From: Stereocaulon alpinum
Taxonomy: Eukaryota > Ascomycota > Lecanoromycetes > Lecanorales > Stereocaulaceae
DNA length: 64,000 bases
Reading direction: 5' to 3'
Assembly (NCBI GenBank): GCA_018257865.1
Contig: JAEUBA010000002.1
Coordinates: forward strand, 62,001 to 126,000
In this document: positions 1-9,603 of the stretch, in pieces
Numbering within the stretch: position 1 is the first letter of the stretch
How the letters are laid out: each line of letters starts with the position of its first letter
Made by a program: the position numbers and the translations under genes
Notes under the pieces: generated by a model
Database searches by the model: none
What the model was told of the DNA's origin: nothing
Seen by the model: the letters and a program-made list of their open reading frames with translations, nothing else

Positions 1-792
1 AGTTTCTGGGCCAAGAATGCGATGAACAGCATTGATGTACTGATCCCAAAGTCTAAAGTCTAGACCTGGTCCAAGATTGTACAGGCTCTGTTCGCGGGGT
101 GCGTTGTTCTGAACCGATTCATTGTCTGAAAGTCCTGTAATGACGTTAAACCACTGCTGATCGTATATGCGTTCGCCTCGTGTCAGAAATTGTCGTTGCT
201 GCGTCTTGCATAGTCTTGGTGCAATATATCTAAAGAAATCACCGAAATATTGAACAGCTAAAGAGTCGTCGGCCTTAGGTAATTGTAGCATCCAGAGGTA
301 CTGTTTCAAGGCCGCAGGATTCTCGTGCATACTCTGCATGCTATACAATATGTTCCTAGGACAGAGGTCCAAGCCTAGCTTATGGAGGCGAGCATTTATG
401 GCGTTGATGCCGATTGCGGTAGGCCTGTCGCTCCCGTTCTTCTTCCACCTCAAGAAAATCCATTTCTTTGACAAGAGACGTTTTCCGTCTTCATAGCTAC
501 ACGGAGTATCATGAAATCTCTTTGTGCTCTTTTGCAATGGGGATCTCCCCTCCTCATGCCTCGAATCCTGCAAAGCCTTGTACAGTGGTGGAACGGCTTC
601 TATTCGCATCTGGTGCTGGGTTTGCCTTTCTTCGATAAATTCCGAGGTGCTGAAGGATATGTTGTTCGGAAGAGGGTTCAAGCATCGAATGGTGACGCGC
701 TGGGAGGGCCGGAATCGTTGCTGGAGGATGGCGAGTGTGGAGTTGAGATATGATCTCACATGTCGGCAACAGAGGTGAGTAGGTCGAAACAT
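1..792 (-). CDS. Partial conserved hypothetical protein, probably mitochondrial (3' end outside window)
   Basis: One uninterrupted frame of 264 codons runs on the minus strand from an ATG at 792-790 to the left edge, so the C-terminus is missing. An in-frame stop lies 11 codons upstream of the ATG, which supports this start. The N-terminus (MFRPTHLCCRHVRSYLNSTL) is rich in Arg, Ser and hydroxyl residues with no acidic residue in the first 30, as in mitochondrial presequences. The middle (about residues 120-190) looks helical with stretches such as AINARLHKLGLDLC and NPAALKQYLWMLQLPKADD, reminiscent of fungal pentatricopeptide-like mitochondrial proteins, but no motif is decisive. Mitochondrial location is inferred; function unknown. 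Confidence 0.65.
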   Translation of the reverse strand, partial: MFRPTHLCCRHVRSYLNSTLAILQQRFRPSQRVTIRCLNPLPNNISFSTSEFIEERQTQHQMRIEAVPPLYKALQDSRHEEGRSPLQKSTKRFHDTPCSYEDGKRLLSKKWIFLRWKKNGSDRPTAIGINAINARLHKLGLDLCPRNILYSMQSMHENPAALKQYLWMLQLPKADDSLAVQYFGDFFRYIAPRLCKTQQRQFLTRGERIYDQQWFNVITGLSDNESVQNNAPREQSLYNLGPGLDFRLWDQYINAVHRILGPET

Positions 793-1105
793 GTAGCTAC
801 CCCGGATTGAGTCCAAGCAATCTCCACGACCTGGTTAGACCTTTCCTTTGCGTCAATTGCACGTAGCGTGCGAAGAGGTATGATACTCTAGCTCTCGATC
901 ATCACACTCTAAATGAACGTTGGGCTCAGAGCCCTAAATTACGGAGTCACAACGGCCCGAGCGGCCTTTTGACACGCTTGCTGCCATGCGTTACTTCATC
1001 CTTACCCAAGCGAGCCAAGCACTTTTAGACCAGTACCGGACAGTCGAAGAGAGGAATTACACCCAACATAGGAATCTCGGAGGAAGCTCTTTGAGCGCCG
1101 AAGCC

Positions 1106-2109
1106 ATGCCCCCCAACAAGAGACGCAAGATTGCACCTCGCTCAGGCTCTGAAGACCGAGACCTGGAAGGGGGAGCTGAGGGCGCAGAGTCGCAAGGAGC
1201 ATACATTGGCGACAAGCCACAGGAGAATGAAGAATCTGTGACCTTAGATACGGGTGCTGCCTCGGCAGATAAAACAAAGGATAGGCAAGAACGGTTCAAG
1301 GCTCTTCAGGCCCGCGCAGTAAGTCTTGGTCCCATTAAATCTCAACCATAGCTGTGTTAAGTTGTCAACAGCAAAAGTCAGCGAAGACGAATCTCAAAGA
1401 AGCAGCCGCCGAATCACAGCGTCTGGCTACCGATCCCAACATACTCTCTTCACTTTCCCGCAAACAAGCCTTTGCCTCCCACAACCTGCTGAAAGCTGAT
1501 ACGGCCGCGGCCGGAGAAGACTTCGAGCGGAAACGAGCTTGGGACTGGACGATCGATGAGTCGGAGAAATGGGATAAGCGAATGGGGAAGAAAGAGAAGC
1601 ATCGCGAAGATGTAGCATTCCAGGATTACACACAAGATGCACGCAAAATATACAAGCGGCAGCTCCGCGAGCTTCAGCCTGATTTAGAAGTGTACGAGAA
1701 AGAGAAAGCGGCGGCGGTGCAGAAAGCGGCTCTTAGCGGAGGCCTCGAGATCGTTGAGACGGATGATGGAGAGCTAGTGGCCGTGGACAAGAACGGCACC
1801 TTCTATTCCACGGCCGACAGTACAGACTTCATCGAAAACAAGCCCGAGAAATCAGCTGTGGACCGACTAGTCAAAGACCTTCAAAAGGCGGAGGAGACCA
1901 GGTTGAAGAAGAGAAGAGACAGAGGCAAGGGCGACGATGATGGAGACGTCACGTTCATCAACGACAAGAACAAGCAGTTCAATCAGAAACTTGCACGTTT
2001 CTACAACAAGGTGAGTCTTTTGTTGGAGATTATCTGTTGACTTTTGCTGACCCTGGTCCAGTACACTGCGGAGATCCGAGACAGTTTTGAGCGCGGAACG
2101 ATGATATGA
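1106..2109 (+). CDS. SYF2: Pre-mRNA-splicing factor SYF2
   Basis: Three exons, 1106-1318, 1372-2010 and 2062-2109, with introns of 53 and 51 nt, give 299 residues. SYF2 is a component of the NineTeen/Prp19-associated spliceosome complex, acting in the nucleus around the first catalytic step. The SYF2 signature is complete: a charged coiled N-terminal half, the block RAWDWTIDESEKWDKRMGKK, then YTQDARKIYKRQLRELQPD, and the family's C-terminal end FYNKYTAEIRDSFERGTMI, reconstructed only after splicing intron 2. I chose the ATG at 1106 (MPPNKRRKIAP, nuclear-signal-like). An in-frame ATG at 986 would add 40 residues of unremarkable sequence and cannot be excluded. Confidence 0.93.
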
Positions 2110-2200
2110 AAGGGCAGCGAAACCCAAGGCTCGCGAATGGAGGAATGCAACATAGCATTTGAGATCGCTACGACGGAGTGGAACATAATATAGTACACTG

Positions 2201-3167
2201 TCACAACATGCCCCTTCTCCACGCTCTAGTGGCTAGGGCTTCTATGTCACTTGTTCCTACAACGCCTTTCACGGCGTCATCATCAATGGCCTCAATCACT
2301 GCCTCGGCCACGAGATCGGCTTTCAGCGGCTTTTCAACAGCTGCACCAGCCAGCCACGTTAATCGTCCTCCAATCGCTGTATTCATCATATTCCCTGCGC
2401 CACCAGCGAATGCTATTGGGAGTGTGAATTTGCGGGAAGAATCATACAGGAAGCCCGGTCTCATGAAGATGCTTCGAAGCTTGGGTAATGAGGAGGCTAT
2501 TGTGGACTCGGCATCTCGCTTTGTGGTGATGTATCGTTTTGGCAGCATCGGTGCTCCCGCCGCTGCGGAAATGAAAACGAAAGAGGGGACTTTGTGGAAG
2601 GATGCTTCTTGGGCAAGTGTGATTGCTAAAGAGCTTGAGTATCAGTACCACACGCACCAACCCAAGAAAACAAGCTATACCTGTGTCACGGTTCATGAGC
2701 TCATAAGTCAACTGTCCGTCCTTCTCCTGTGGCTCTAATGGCTCGCCTTCCTTTCTCTCTAACGGATTCTGGCTGCCTCCTTTTGTAGCACTGAATGCTC
2801 GTGACAGGCCTCCCCATATCGACTCTTTCCCTGTCAATACACCCTTGTAGTCCGCCTCCAGCAGTATGCCCATAGAGTGTACAACGGCATCGGCGTCGTT
2901 CAGCATCGGTTTGTAGGTATCTGGCCTGAGAATATCCGCTTTCTGCCACTTGACAGATGAGGACCATGGGGGTGCGTTTGGTGAGGACGAGACGGCTGAC
3001 CAGGTAGGCTCGCCCGAGCGGCTGATGGAGGTCACGTCCCAGCCTCTACCGACCGCGACTTTACATATTCGAGATCCTAGCGAGTGTCAGCGAACACGGG
3101 TATTTGACGCTGTGGTAGGTTGACCTAGGAAGCCACTGCCTCCAGCAACGACAATCTTCTTTGCCAT
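2201..3167 (-). CDS. COQ11: NAD(P)-binding Rossmann protein, COQ11/YLR290C-like, mitochondrial
   Basis: Three exons on the minus strand, 3167-3125, 3076-2681 and 2625-2201, with introns of 48 and 55 nt, encode 287 residues. The extreme N-terminus KKIVVAGGSGFLGSRICK is a Rossmann nucleotide-binding loop (GGSGFLG) of the atypical extended short-chain dehydrogenase/NDUFA9 type; the glycine loop is split by intron 1. Later hallmarks are ADAVVHSMGILLE, the FISAAAGAP strand and RYITTKRDAE, where Tyr and Lys sit at the place of the usual YxxxK. The family (yeast Coq11) is linked to the mitochondrial coenzyme Q synthesis complex. Family assignment is strong; the exact role in CoQ biology is taken from yeast. 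It is divergently arranged with YAF9, 375 bp apart. Confidence 0.85.
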
Positions 3168-3445
3168 AGCTGTAACGCCCTCGTGAATCCTCGAATTGTG
3201 ACTAACATACAATTCCAGACATGGAGGGAACTCTTGTTAAGCATGTAGAGTTCATAGAACTACTAACAGTCATCGAGGAAGCTTGGCCGAGCAGCTCAAA
3301 GATCTGCACAGGGATGATCAAGCCTCATTCGAGATCTGACGATCTGATGTAGTGGGGCTCTTAGGCTGTCTCCACTCCTCCAACTTCTTTATTATTATTA
3401 TTGATAGCCGCTGACTTGAAAGCCTTACACTGAGCCTTTCGCGCC

Positions 3446-3452
3446 TATATAA
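3446..3452 (+). promoter_or_regulatory. Candidate TATA box for YAF9
   Basis: The heptamer tatataa lies about 90 bp before the YAF9 start codon at 3543, within the 375-bp divergent region shared with the COQ11-like gene. Position and sequence fit a TATA element; no other evidence. Confidence 0.35.
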
Positions 3453-3542
3453 CTACTTTCTTGCTCTGCATTGCCACAAGGAGGAGTCACGCCCGACAAG
3501 ACAAGACCCTATTGGCAGCGCCTTCCCCGTCACTTCCTGAAC

Positions 3543-4532
3543 ATGCCTGCTCCGACTGGAACGAAGCGTGTGAAGGTGTGTACGACCTTCCCCTGTCTAG
3601 GCAGTCATTCTCATTCACTCCACACCCCTCCGCCCGTGATCCCCTTTCCAATCCACATATTACATTCTTCCTCCAAGGCATCTCCACCCCATCCTCCACA
3701 TCCAACATGCCCACCCCAAAATTATCTAACAAAGACCGTAAAAAGGGCGTCCAAATACACCGACCCTTCAGTACGTCCTCCCCACCTCCCCCAAAAAAAC
3801 CCCCTTTACCTCACCTCACCTCGCTAACTCGAACACCCCCCAGTCTACGGCTCCATCGCCAAACCCATCGACCCCAACAACCGCCCCGCAGGCATAACAG
3901 CCGAACACACACACCTCTGGTCCGTCTACGTCCGCGGCGTCGACGGCGAAGATATATCGTACTGGCTAAAAAAAGTGCAATTCAAACTGCACGAAACCTA
4001 CGCCAACTCCTCGCGCATGATCGAGTCGCCGCCCTTCGAAGTGACGGAGTCAGGATGGGGAGAATTCGAAGTGCAGCTGAAACTGTACTTCGTGCCTGAG
4101 GCGAATGAGAAGGCGCAGACGCTGTGGCATGCGCTGAAGTTACATCCGTACGGTCCAGATGCTGAGGGGCAGAAGGAGAGGAGGGAGACGATTGTCAGTC
4201 AGAATTATGAGGAGATCCTTTTCAATGAGCCTGTGGAAGGGTTCTATGATATCCTCACTAGTGGGCCTCCACAGCCTGGGAGGGGAAAAGGGTCGAAGGG
4301 GTCGAAGCAAGCATCGACGATCAAGAAGCAGGGGGAGAGAAGTGCGGAGATCCCGCAAGATAATAGCAGGGAGAATCCGTATAGTGTGAAGACGGAGGAG
4401 ACTGAGCTGCTGCGCTTGAGAGAGGCTTCGAAGACTGTGGAGGCGCTGATCAGGCAGGAGAAGAGCGCTTTGAAGGAGAAAGAGGAGAGATTGGCGACGT
4501 TGAAGCGGGAGGCAGAAGCTTCGCAGCCTTGA
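3543..4532 (+). CDS. YAF9: YEATS-domain protein Yaf9 (NuA4 / SWR1 subunit)
   Basis: Exons 3543-3575, 3746-3770 and 3844-4532 (introns 170 and 73 nt) give 248 residues. Yaf9 is shared by the NuA4 histone acetyltransferase and the SWR1 H2A.Z-deposition complex, and its YEATS fold reads acylated histone lysines. After splicing the N-terminus reads MPAPTGTKRVKGVQIHRPF followed by IYGSIAKP, and then the YEATS core HTHLWSVYVRGVDGEDISYW, LHETYANSSRMIESPPFEVT and the aromatic-pocket segment ESGWGEFEVQLKLYF. The C-terminus (about residues 200-245) is a heptad-rich coiled coil starting EETELLRLREASKTVEALI, typical of Yaf9/GAS41. The 25-nt second exon is tiny, and its upstream acceptor is an unusual AAAAG; it is the only arrangement that restores the conserved motif. 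Confidence 0.92.
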
Positions 4533-4811
4533 TGGCTTGCGGGCTAGTGTCTCATAGGCGCTCAAAGATTGCAACTTGCATGGCGTTGGACGGAGACGTC
4601 GTAGGCATTTACTGGTGCGTATACCCTGGATAGGAATTTGTATAGACTACCGGCTTCGAAAGCGTAGCTCATATCTCAGAAGCATAATGCTCTTCTTAGG
4701 TTCATTGGCTCTAGCTCTAATGCTATACAATTGTGTCATATCAAATCATCGTTGTCTTCGTTCAACTTGCCGGGACTTTGCGTTCTCAGCCCACCGAGAT
4801 TCCCCAACCCT

Positions 4812-5532
4812 TCACTCAAAGACCTTCATTCTCTCCTCGATAGGCTTGAACGTCTTCTCCATAGGTCCACCCGTCGGCTTCCCAAACACCATCTGCGACT
4901 TCAAGCTCCACGTAGGCGGGACGCCGTACTCATTCTCAAGACGAGGATCGATCGGAGGGTTGTAGTGCTGGAGGTTGACGCCCATACCTTCAGCTTCAAG
5001 GGCAGTCCAAATGACGAATTGCAACATGCCGCTGGTGTGATCGGACCCTGATGAGGAAAGTTTGTTAGCTGGTGGACAGTCATGAGAGGGTATGAGGCTT
5101 ACATTGAGGGAACTTGTCTTCGTACGATGGGTATTTCTCCTGGAATTCACGCACGTTGGTGGTATCTTCATAGAAGAGGACCTATCACCGGGGTTGTCAG
5201 CGTACTGTCCTCCTAGTCGAGCGGGATGTCAGTGTCATTACGGTGCCATAACCAGCACGGAACCCGTCAAATCTCTGCTTGGCATGATTGAATTTATCCT
5301 CGGGGAGCATGGCCTTGTACACCTCGGCGATGGCGTCCCATAGCTCCTGGTGCTTCTTCTTGAGTACGAGTACGACACGGCTGGTCTGGGAATTGAACGA
5401 GCTGGGAGTGTGCTTCAGAGCAAAGGTGACGATTTCTTTGATGCGAGCATCGGAAATGGGAGACTCATGGCTGAGCTGGTAGATTGTGCGACGAGACTCT
5501 ACGGCGGAGAAGAAGGACTTGGAGTCTGCCAT
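4812..5532 (-). CDS. Nitroreductase-like oxidoreductase (HBN1/FRM2 family)
   Basis: Exons 5532-5242, 5181-5103 and 5047-4812 (introns 60 and 55 nt) give 201 residues, the usual length of the fungal Frm2/Hbn1 branch of FMN nitroreductases. Visible features: SAVESRRTIYQLSHESPI (the Arg-rich FMN-phosphate contact near the N-terminus), HTPSSFNSQTSRVVLVL, FPQWSDHTSGMLQ (spliced across intron 2), LEAEGMGVNLQHYNP and the C-terminal KSQMVFGKPTGGP. In yeast these proteins are linked to lipid signalling and oxidative-stress homeostasis; the physiological substrate is unknown. A likely TATA box sits about 100 bp upstream. Confidence 0.9.
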
Positions 5533-5632
5533 TGTGGAGGTTGAGGTTGTGAAGTGCTTTAGGTTGTGAGGTGTTTGTTGATTAGAGGTGGAGGAAGTAA
5601 GGAACGCGGGAAGTAAAAAAGCAGGTGCATCA

Positions 5633-5641
5633 ATTTTATAG
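5633..5641 (-). promoter_or_regulatory. Candidate TATA box for the nitroreductase gene
   Basis: Minus-strand ctataaaat, about 100 bp upstream of the start codon at 5532. Spacing and sequence fit a TATA element. Confidence 0.4.
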
Positions 5642-6338
5642 TGGGGCAAGATCCTTGGAGCAGAACGGATTGATAAAGCTTGCCTAAGCAGTTGCCCCAC
5701 CATGATGTGAAGGGGCGGAATTTGCAAATTTAATGCGATTGCCAAAATCAATAGTGATACAACCGTTATCGATGTGAAAACTCGGCGCATGCTGCAGGCT
5801 CACCGCCAGTGATTATTGTCTTTGCGGCCACTGAAACCCCATATAAATGTCTGTCGAATTTGAATGACGTGAAGCTTATTCAGGCTAAGGTATTGAATCT
5901 TGTCATGCACGACGAAGAACATGCGGGAGATCGATTGCCGTGCATCTCGATGATGTCTGGGCGATGAGATTGGTCAGCCGAGCCTCAAGAGCGGGTTTAC
6001 TTCCGCTCGCTGCAGGGACATGAAGGTTCCATGGATGACAGACGGGATACATGCGAGAGCGGGTTGAAACACGATAGATCTAGACACACGGTATAAAGAG
6101 CTTGGAAGTAGTCCACAGAAGATTGACTAAATGATGTCATATAACCTACAATGCATGTAGGAAGCAGCGACATTTAAGGTACAGAAGGAATGTACACTAC
6201 CTTAGGTTCTCAATTGGCGTCATAATAATTGCCCCCCAGCAATAATTGTGCTTGGCAGGCTAATGATCCAACGTACATCAATTCTCATTGGTCCATTACA
6301 ATCCAACGTGGTATCACAACGTTATCCCTCCAGGAGCA
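5642..6338. other. Intergenic region, divergent promoters
   Basis: Roughly 0.7 kb between the nitroreductase gene (minus) and the small conserved gene at 6339 (plus). I see no convincing reading frame, repeat or RNA gene. Confidence 0.6.
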
Positions 6339-6905
6339 ATGACAATCTCAACAAGTCTTCGCCCACCTACCACCTCTGCCCTCCCCCAACCAGCATTCAC
6401 ACCCCCAACAACATCCTGGCTATCCGGGACATGGCACGTAACACACTCGACCCTCCCCATGTGGAAATCCAAACGAAATGTCACAATAACATATAAGCCC
6501 CTCCCCCCAACAACCTCCACCCCAGCTCCAGACGCCCCAACCAAACTCGACGACATAGTCTCCTACCAAACTCTCTCCTCCCCCAAAGTGAAAACAGTAA
6601 CAGGCATCGACACACCTAGCGGCAACGACGCCGGAGCATGGGACTGGCGCGGCAAAGGAATGTTGATGGTTGCATCCAGTCATTGGGAAGTGCTTGGGTA
6701 TGGTGATCTAGAAGCTGGACATCAGTGGGCTGTAACGTTCTTTGCGAAGACGCTGTTTACGCCTGCTGGTGTTGATATCTATTCGAGGAGGAAGGAGGGG
6801 TTGGGGGAGAGGGTTCTAGGGGAGATCATTGAGGCGTTGGCGAAGGTGGAACATGAAAGTGTGAAGAAGCTTGCGGGGGAGATTTTCGAGGTTAGGAGGG
6901 ATTGA
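6339..6905 (+). CDS. Small conserved hypothetical protein
   Basis: Single exon, 188 residues from the ATG at 6339; an in-frame ATG at 6288 would add 17 residues. The frame has strong coding character: a Pro/Thr-rich N-terminus, then WLSGTWHVTHSTLPMWKSKR and VTITYKPLPP, a mid-section GAWDWRGKGMLMVASSHWEV, and a helical C-terminus. The GTWHVxxSTLPMW opening followed by alternating beta-like strands and WDWRGKG resembles a calycin/lipocalin-like barrel, but this is a structural guess. There is no signal peptide. Function unknown. Confidence 0.7.
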   Translation: MTISTSLRPPTTSALPQPAFTPPTTSWLSGTWHVTHSTLPMWKSKRNVTITYKPLPPTTSTPAPDAPTKLDDIVSYQTLSSPKVKTVTGIDTPSGNDAGAWDWRGKGMLMVASSHWEVLGYGDLEAGHQWAVTFFAKTLFTPAGVDIYSRRKEGLGERVLGEIIEALAKVEHESVKKLAGEIFEVRRD

Positions 6906-7176
6906 GGGTGCTACTGGTCCGAGGACTGTGACCGAATGGCCTCAAAGTCAAGTGGAATCCGACAGGATTGGAGGACACATTGTGAAGAAGACAGGAAGAA
7001 CACTTTTGCAAAAGGTTGCAGTCCCATGGCTGGACGACCGGCTGAGTTCACCCACAGAATGCGAAATGTTGATCTCCTGTACTGGTTAATTTGTCCTTTC
7101 TGCAATTAGTGACATTATATACCCAAAGATACCCCTCGGCTAGGTTAATCCACTCTAGCCAAGACAATAGAGCACA

Positions 7177-8283
7177 TCAAGACAGCTGACAAAAATTTTC
7201 ATGCGCTGCCTTGTCTCTTTCCGTTGCTGTGTACCAACCTTCATCGATAAGCTGTCTTTCCAGGCTCCTCCAATACTCAGCTTTCTTTCCGGACGAAGTT
7301 TTGAGATCCAGATCTCCAAGCCGAGCTTCGATAGCACCTTTTCCGCTCGTAGGGACCTGGGCGATGTCACTATCGCGATGCATATGTAAGCCAAAATGAA
7401 GGCATACCTTTAGGAACAGAGTGCAATCCCGCAATGTCATAGCAGCCAGGAATTTGGGAGATAACAGGTCAGCCTTGAAGACGCCATCCGGGTCCAACTC
7501 CAACTGCAAACCCCTTAATTTCTCCAGGAGCGCATTTTTGTGAAGGAAATCGATCAGCCTTCCTCCTAACATCGAGGCCTTTCCGTCATAGCTTGGGCCA
7601 ATGACATGGTCCAAGAAGATCCCGATCTTGGCCTTGTCATAGGAAACCAGATTAAGAGGACAAAACCCAGCTTTTGATACTTCTGGCGGGTCGGCCTTGT
7701 TCTTGCGTTTCATGGCTCTCAGTGCACAGGTGCGACATCTTCTCGATCCTTGAGGAGCGGACGGTGATTGGACGAGCCACTTGGGTTTGAACTCGATACA
7801 TGTAGAATCCTCGCCAAATTTTGGACCCATGTCCATGATCAGGCAACCGTACTTCTCGTTCTCAACCAAGTAGACTCCGTGACGCTTTGCTGGTCTCTTA
7901 CCATTCTTCTCCATCTTGCGAAGGTTTGCGTTGCAGTCTCTTAGCAGATCTCGAGATATCTGGAACAACTCTGATCCGATGAGGTTGTCTTCCTGGAAGA
8001 GTGGTTGTATCATTGTTTCGAAATGCCTGTGCGACTCTTCCATTGGTGTTGCAGCTGGCAAGTCTTTTCTCAACCTAACCAGCTTCCCGTCCAGGTGAGG
8101 GTCAAGTTGTAAGGGTGGGATCTCAGTCGGTAGAGGTGTGTCTGAGTCGTAGCCGTCATCATTGAAATGTAGATCCGCAGCTGTACTTGGGCCTGTGTCT
8201 GGAGGGAGGATCTTGTAGACTACATTTGCTGCTCCTTCGGCCAGGTACTCCAGCTGGACGTCTGAGTGGTCGAGGGTGCGCAT
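7177..8283 (-). CDS. IPK1: Inositol-pentakisphosphate 2-kinase (IPK1)
   Basis: The ATG is at 8283. IPK1 phosphorylates the 2-hydroxyl of inositol pentakisphosphate to give phytate (InsP6), needed for mRNA export. Family hallmarks: YLAEGAANVVYKI (nucleotide-binding loop), LVRLRKDLP, NEKYGCLIMDMGP, the signature EFKPKW (residues 164-169), paired Cys in RRCRTCALRAM (zinc-site region), LNLVSY, MTLRDCTLFLK and IEARLGDLDLK (the Mg-binding DLD). I predict a 51-nt intron at 7407-7357 (GTATGC...CAG, branch GCTTAC): removing it joins TLFLK to VPTSGKGAIEARLGDLDLK, as in the family. The intron is a multiple of three without a stop, so both 351- and 368-residue products keep frame. Confidence 0.9.
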   Translation of the reverse strand: MRTLDHSDVQLEYLAEGAANVVYKILPPDTGPSTAADLHFNDDGYDSDTPLPTEIPPLQLDPHLDGKLVRLRKDLPAATPMEESHRHFETMIQPLFQEDNLIGSELFQISRDLLRDCNANLRKMEKNGKRPAKRHGVYLVENEKYGCLIMDMGPKFGEDSTCIEFKPKWLVQSPSAPQGSRRCRTCALRAMKRKNKADPPEVSKAGFCPLNLVSYDKAKIGIFLDHVIGPSYDGKASMLGGRLIDFLHKNALLEKLRGLQLELDPDGVFKADLLSPKFLAAMTLRDCTLFLKVCLHFGLHMHRDSDIAQVPTSGKGAIEARLGDLDLKTSSGKKAEYWRSLERQLIDEGWYTATERDKAAHENFCQLS

Positions 8284-8893
8284 CTGTGCTTGGAATGCAG
8301 GACAGGTTTGGTTCAAGGGATAATGGATCCTTCTCAGAAGGAATATCGGGTCATTACCTAGAATGTAAAGAACGGCTTTATAGGTATAGGAGTTGTACGA
8401 AGCCTGTGCTGTGAAACCAATGCTATACAAGTACAAGGTCCTTGTGTCCGGCTCTTGAGCGTTTTTTCGTTGGTCGCTAGGACGGTGCCACGTGGGAAAA
8501 GGCGTCGAAACACGTGGTCAATCAGATTAAAGTGTTCTAGGCTGAAGTCGAGTACGATGCATCTGTATCTATCTTTGAGGGAAATCGTGGAGGTTGTTCC
8601 GCGGAAGAGAAAATTTAGACGTGATAGAGGATTGACATTAAGGGAGAGTAATCAATAAAAATTGCTGTCAATGAATCAGAAAGCCACCCAAGCAATGGAA
8701 TACTCAAAGTAAATGGGTACAGTAAGCCGAGAGTAGAGAGACGAAACAAAAAGCGTGTGTTGCTGAAACGTTTTGCATTCTTGAGATACGGGCTTGGCGG
8801 GAAGCAAAGTCAAAGATCTGTAACCAACCTTCCACGATTCCTGATAACCATGTTATCATCTCCCCTATCTCCAACATTCAACGTCTCTTAGCC
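8284..8893. other. Intergenic region between IPK1 and ECM15
   Basis: About 0.6 kb between two divergent starts. No supported reading frame or repeat; presumably both promoters. Confidence 0.6.
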
Positions 8894-9429
8894 ATGGCTA
8901 ACAAAGATGTCAACCTCTCAGAGCTCGGGACACCAGAAAGATGTGTAGCTGATTTCTGCCTCATCCCCGTAGAGCTATGACCAAACCCCTTATCTCGCAT
9001 TCTTAGCTGAACCAGGCTTAGATCGGTACACCCACAGCTTCAGTATCCAAAGAAGTAGCCGACGTACAACGTCTGATGCAGAAGAGCAGTCTGACATATT
9101 CCATGCATTCTGGTGGAACTACTGTCGGTAGGTGCATGCTCGAAGATTACGCTAACACTTCCGGTGAGGCTGACGACAAGGCGCAGAGGGGTCTTGGGAC
9201 GATGTTATGCGGCTGATTGGTCAAGCGCATTGCATGCTACATCAAAAGGGTGTTGTGCGGATCCAAAGTGACATACGAGTCGGGTCGAGGTGTGTGGAAC
9301 AGCACAATCGATCGGACGATTAATCGATTATGCATGTGCTGATATAGGGCTAGGACCGATAAGACGCAGACATTCAGCGACAAAGTCACAGCTGTCAACA
9401 AGCTTTTGGCTGCTGATGCCAAACCATGA
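8894..9429 (+). CDS. ECM15: UPF0045 / thiamine-binding-like protein Ecm15
   Basis: A four-exon gene easily missed because no exon exceeds 110 nt: 8894-8968, 9022-9127, 9187-9289, 9354-9429 (introns 53, 59 and 64 nt). It encodes 119 residues. Spliced sequence carries the whole UPF0045 (MTH1187/YkoF-like) fold: CVADFCLIPIGTPTASVSKE, VQRLMQKSSLTYSMHSGGTT, VEGSWDDVMRLIGQAHCMLH, GVVRIQSDIRVGSRTDKTQT and a C-terminal helix. The family forms small alpha/beta sandwiches that in some members bind thiamine; yeast Ecm15 has an unclear role. All three junctions fall inside conserved motifs and restore frame, so the model is firm. Likely cytosolic. Confidence 0.9.
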
Positions 9430-9603
9430 TAATGATGGTAAATTGCTCTGAATTTCCTACGTGGACCCAATGACCCCTGTAAATGCTACCAAAGTACGCC
9501 ACCGCTATGCAATACGACCTTCCCAATGCATCATGTTCCATGCTACGCAGTTCCTTGCTCTTTCATCATAACACGTCTGTGTCATCGAGTTGTTCCAAGG
9601 CTT

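Noticed and set aside
986..1105. N-terminal extension of SYF2 from the ATG at 986
   Set aside because: The 40 added residues look non-conserved and the ATG at 1106 begins a typical nuclear-protein start; kept only as an alternative.
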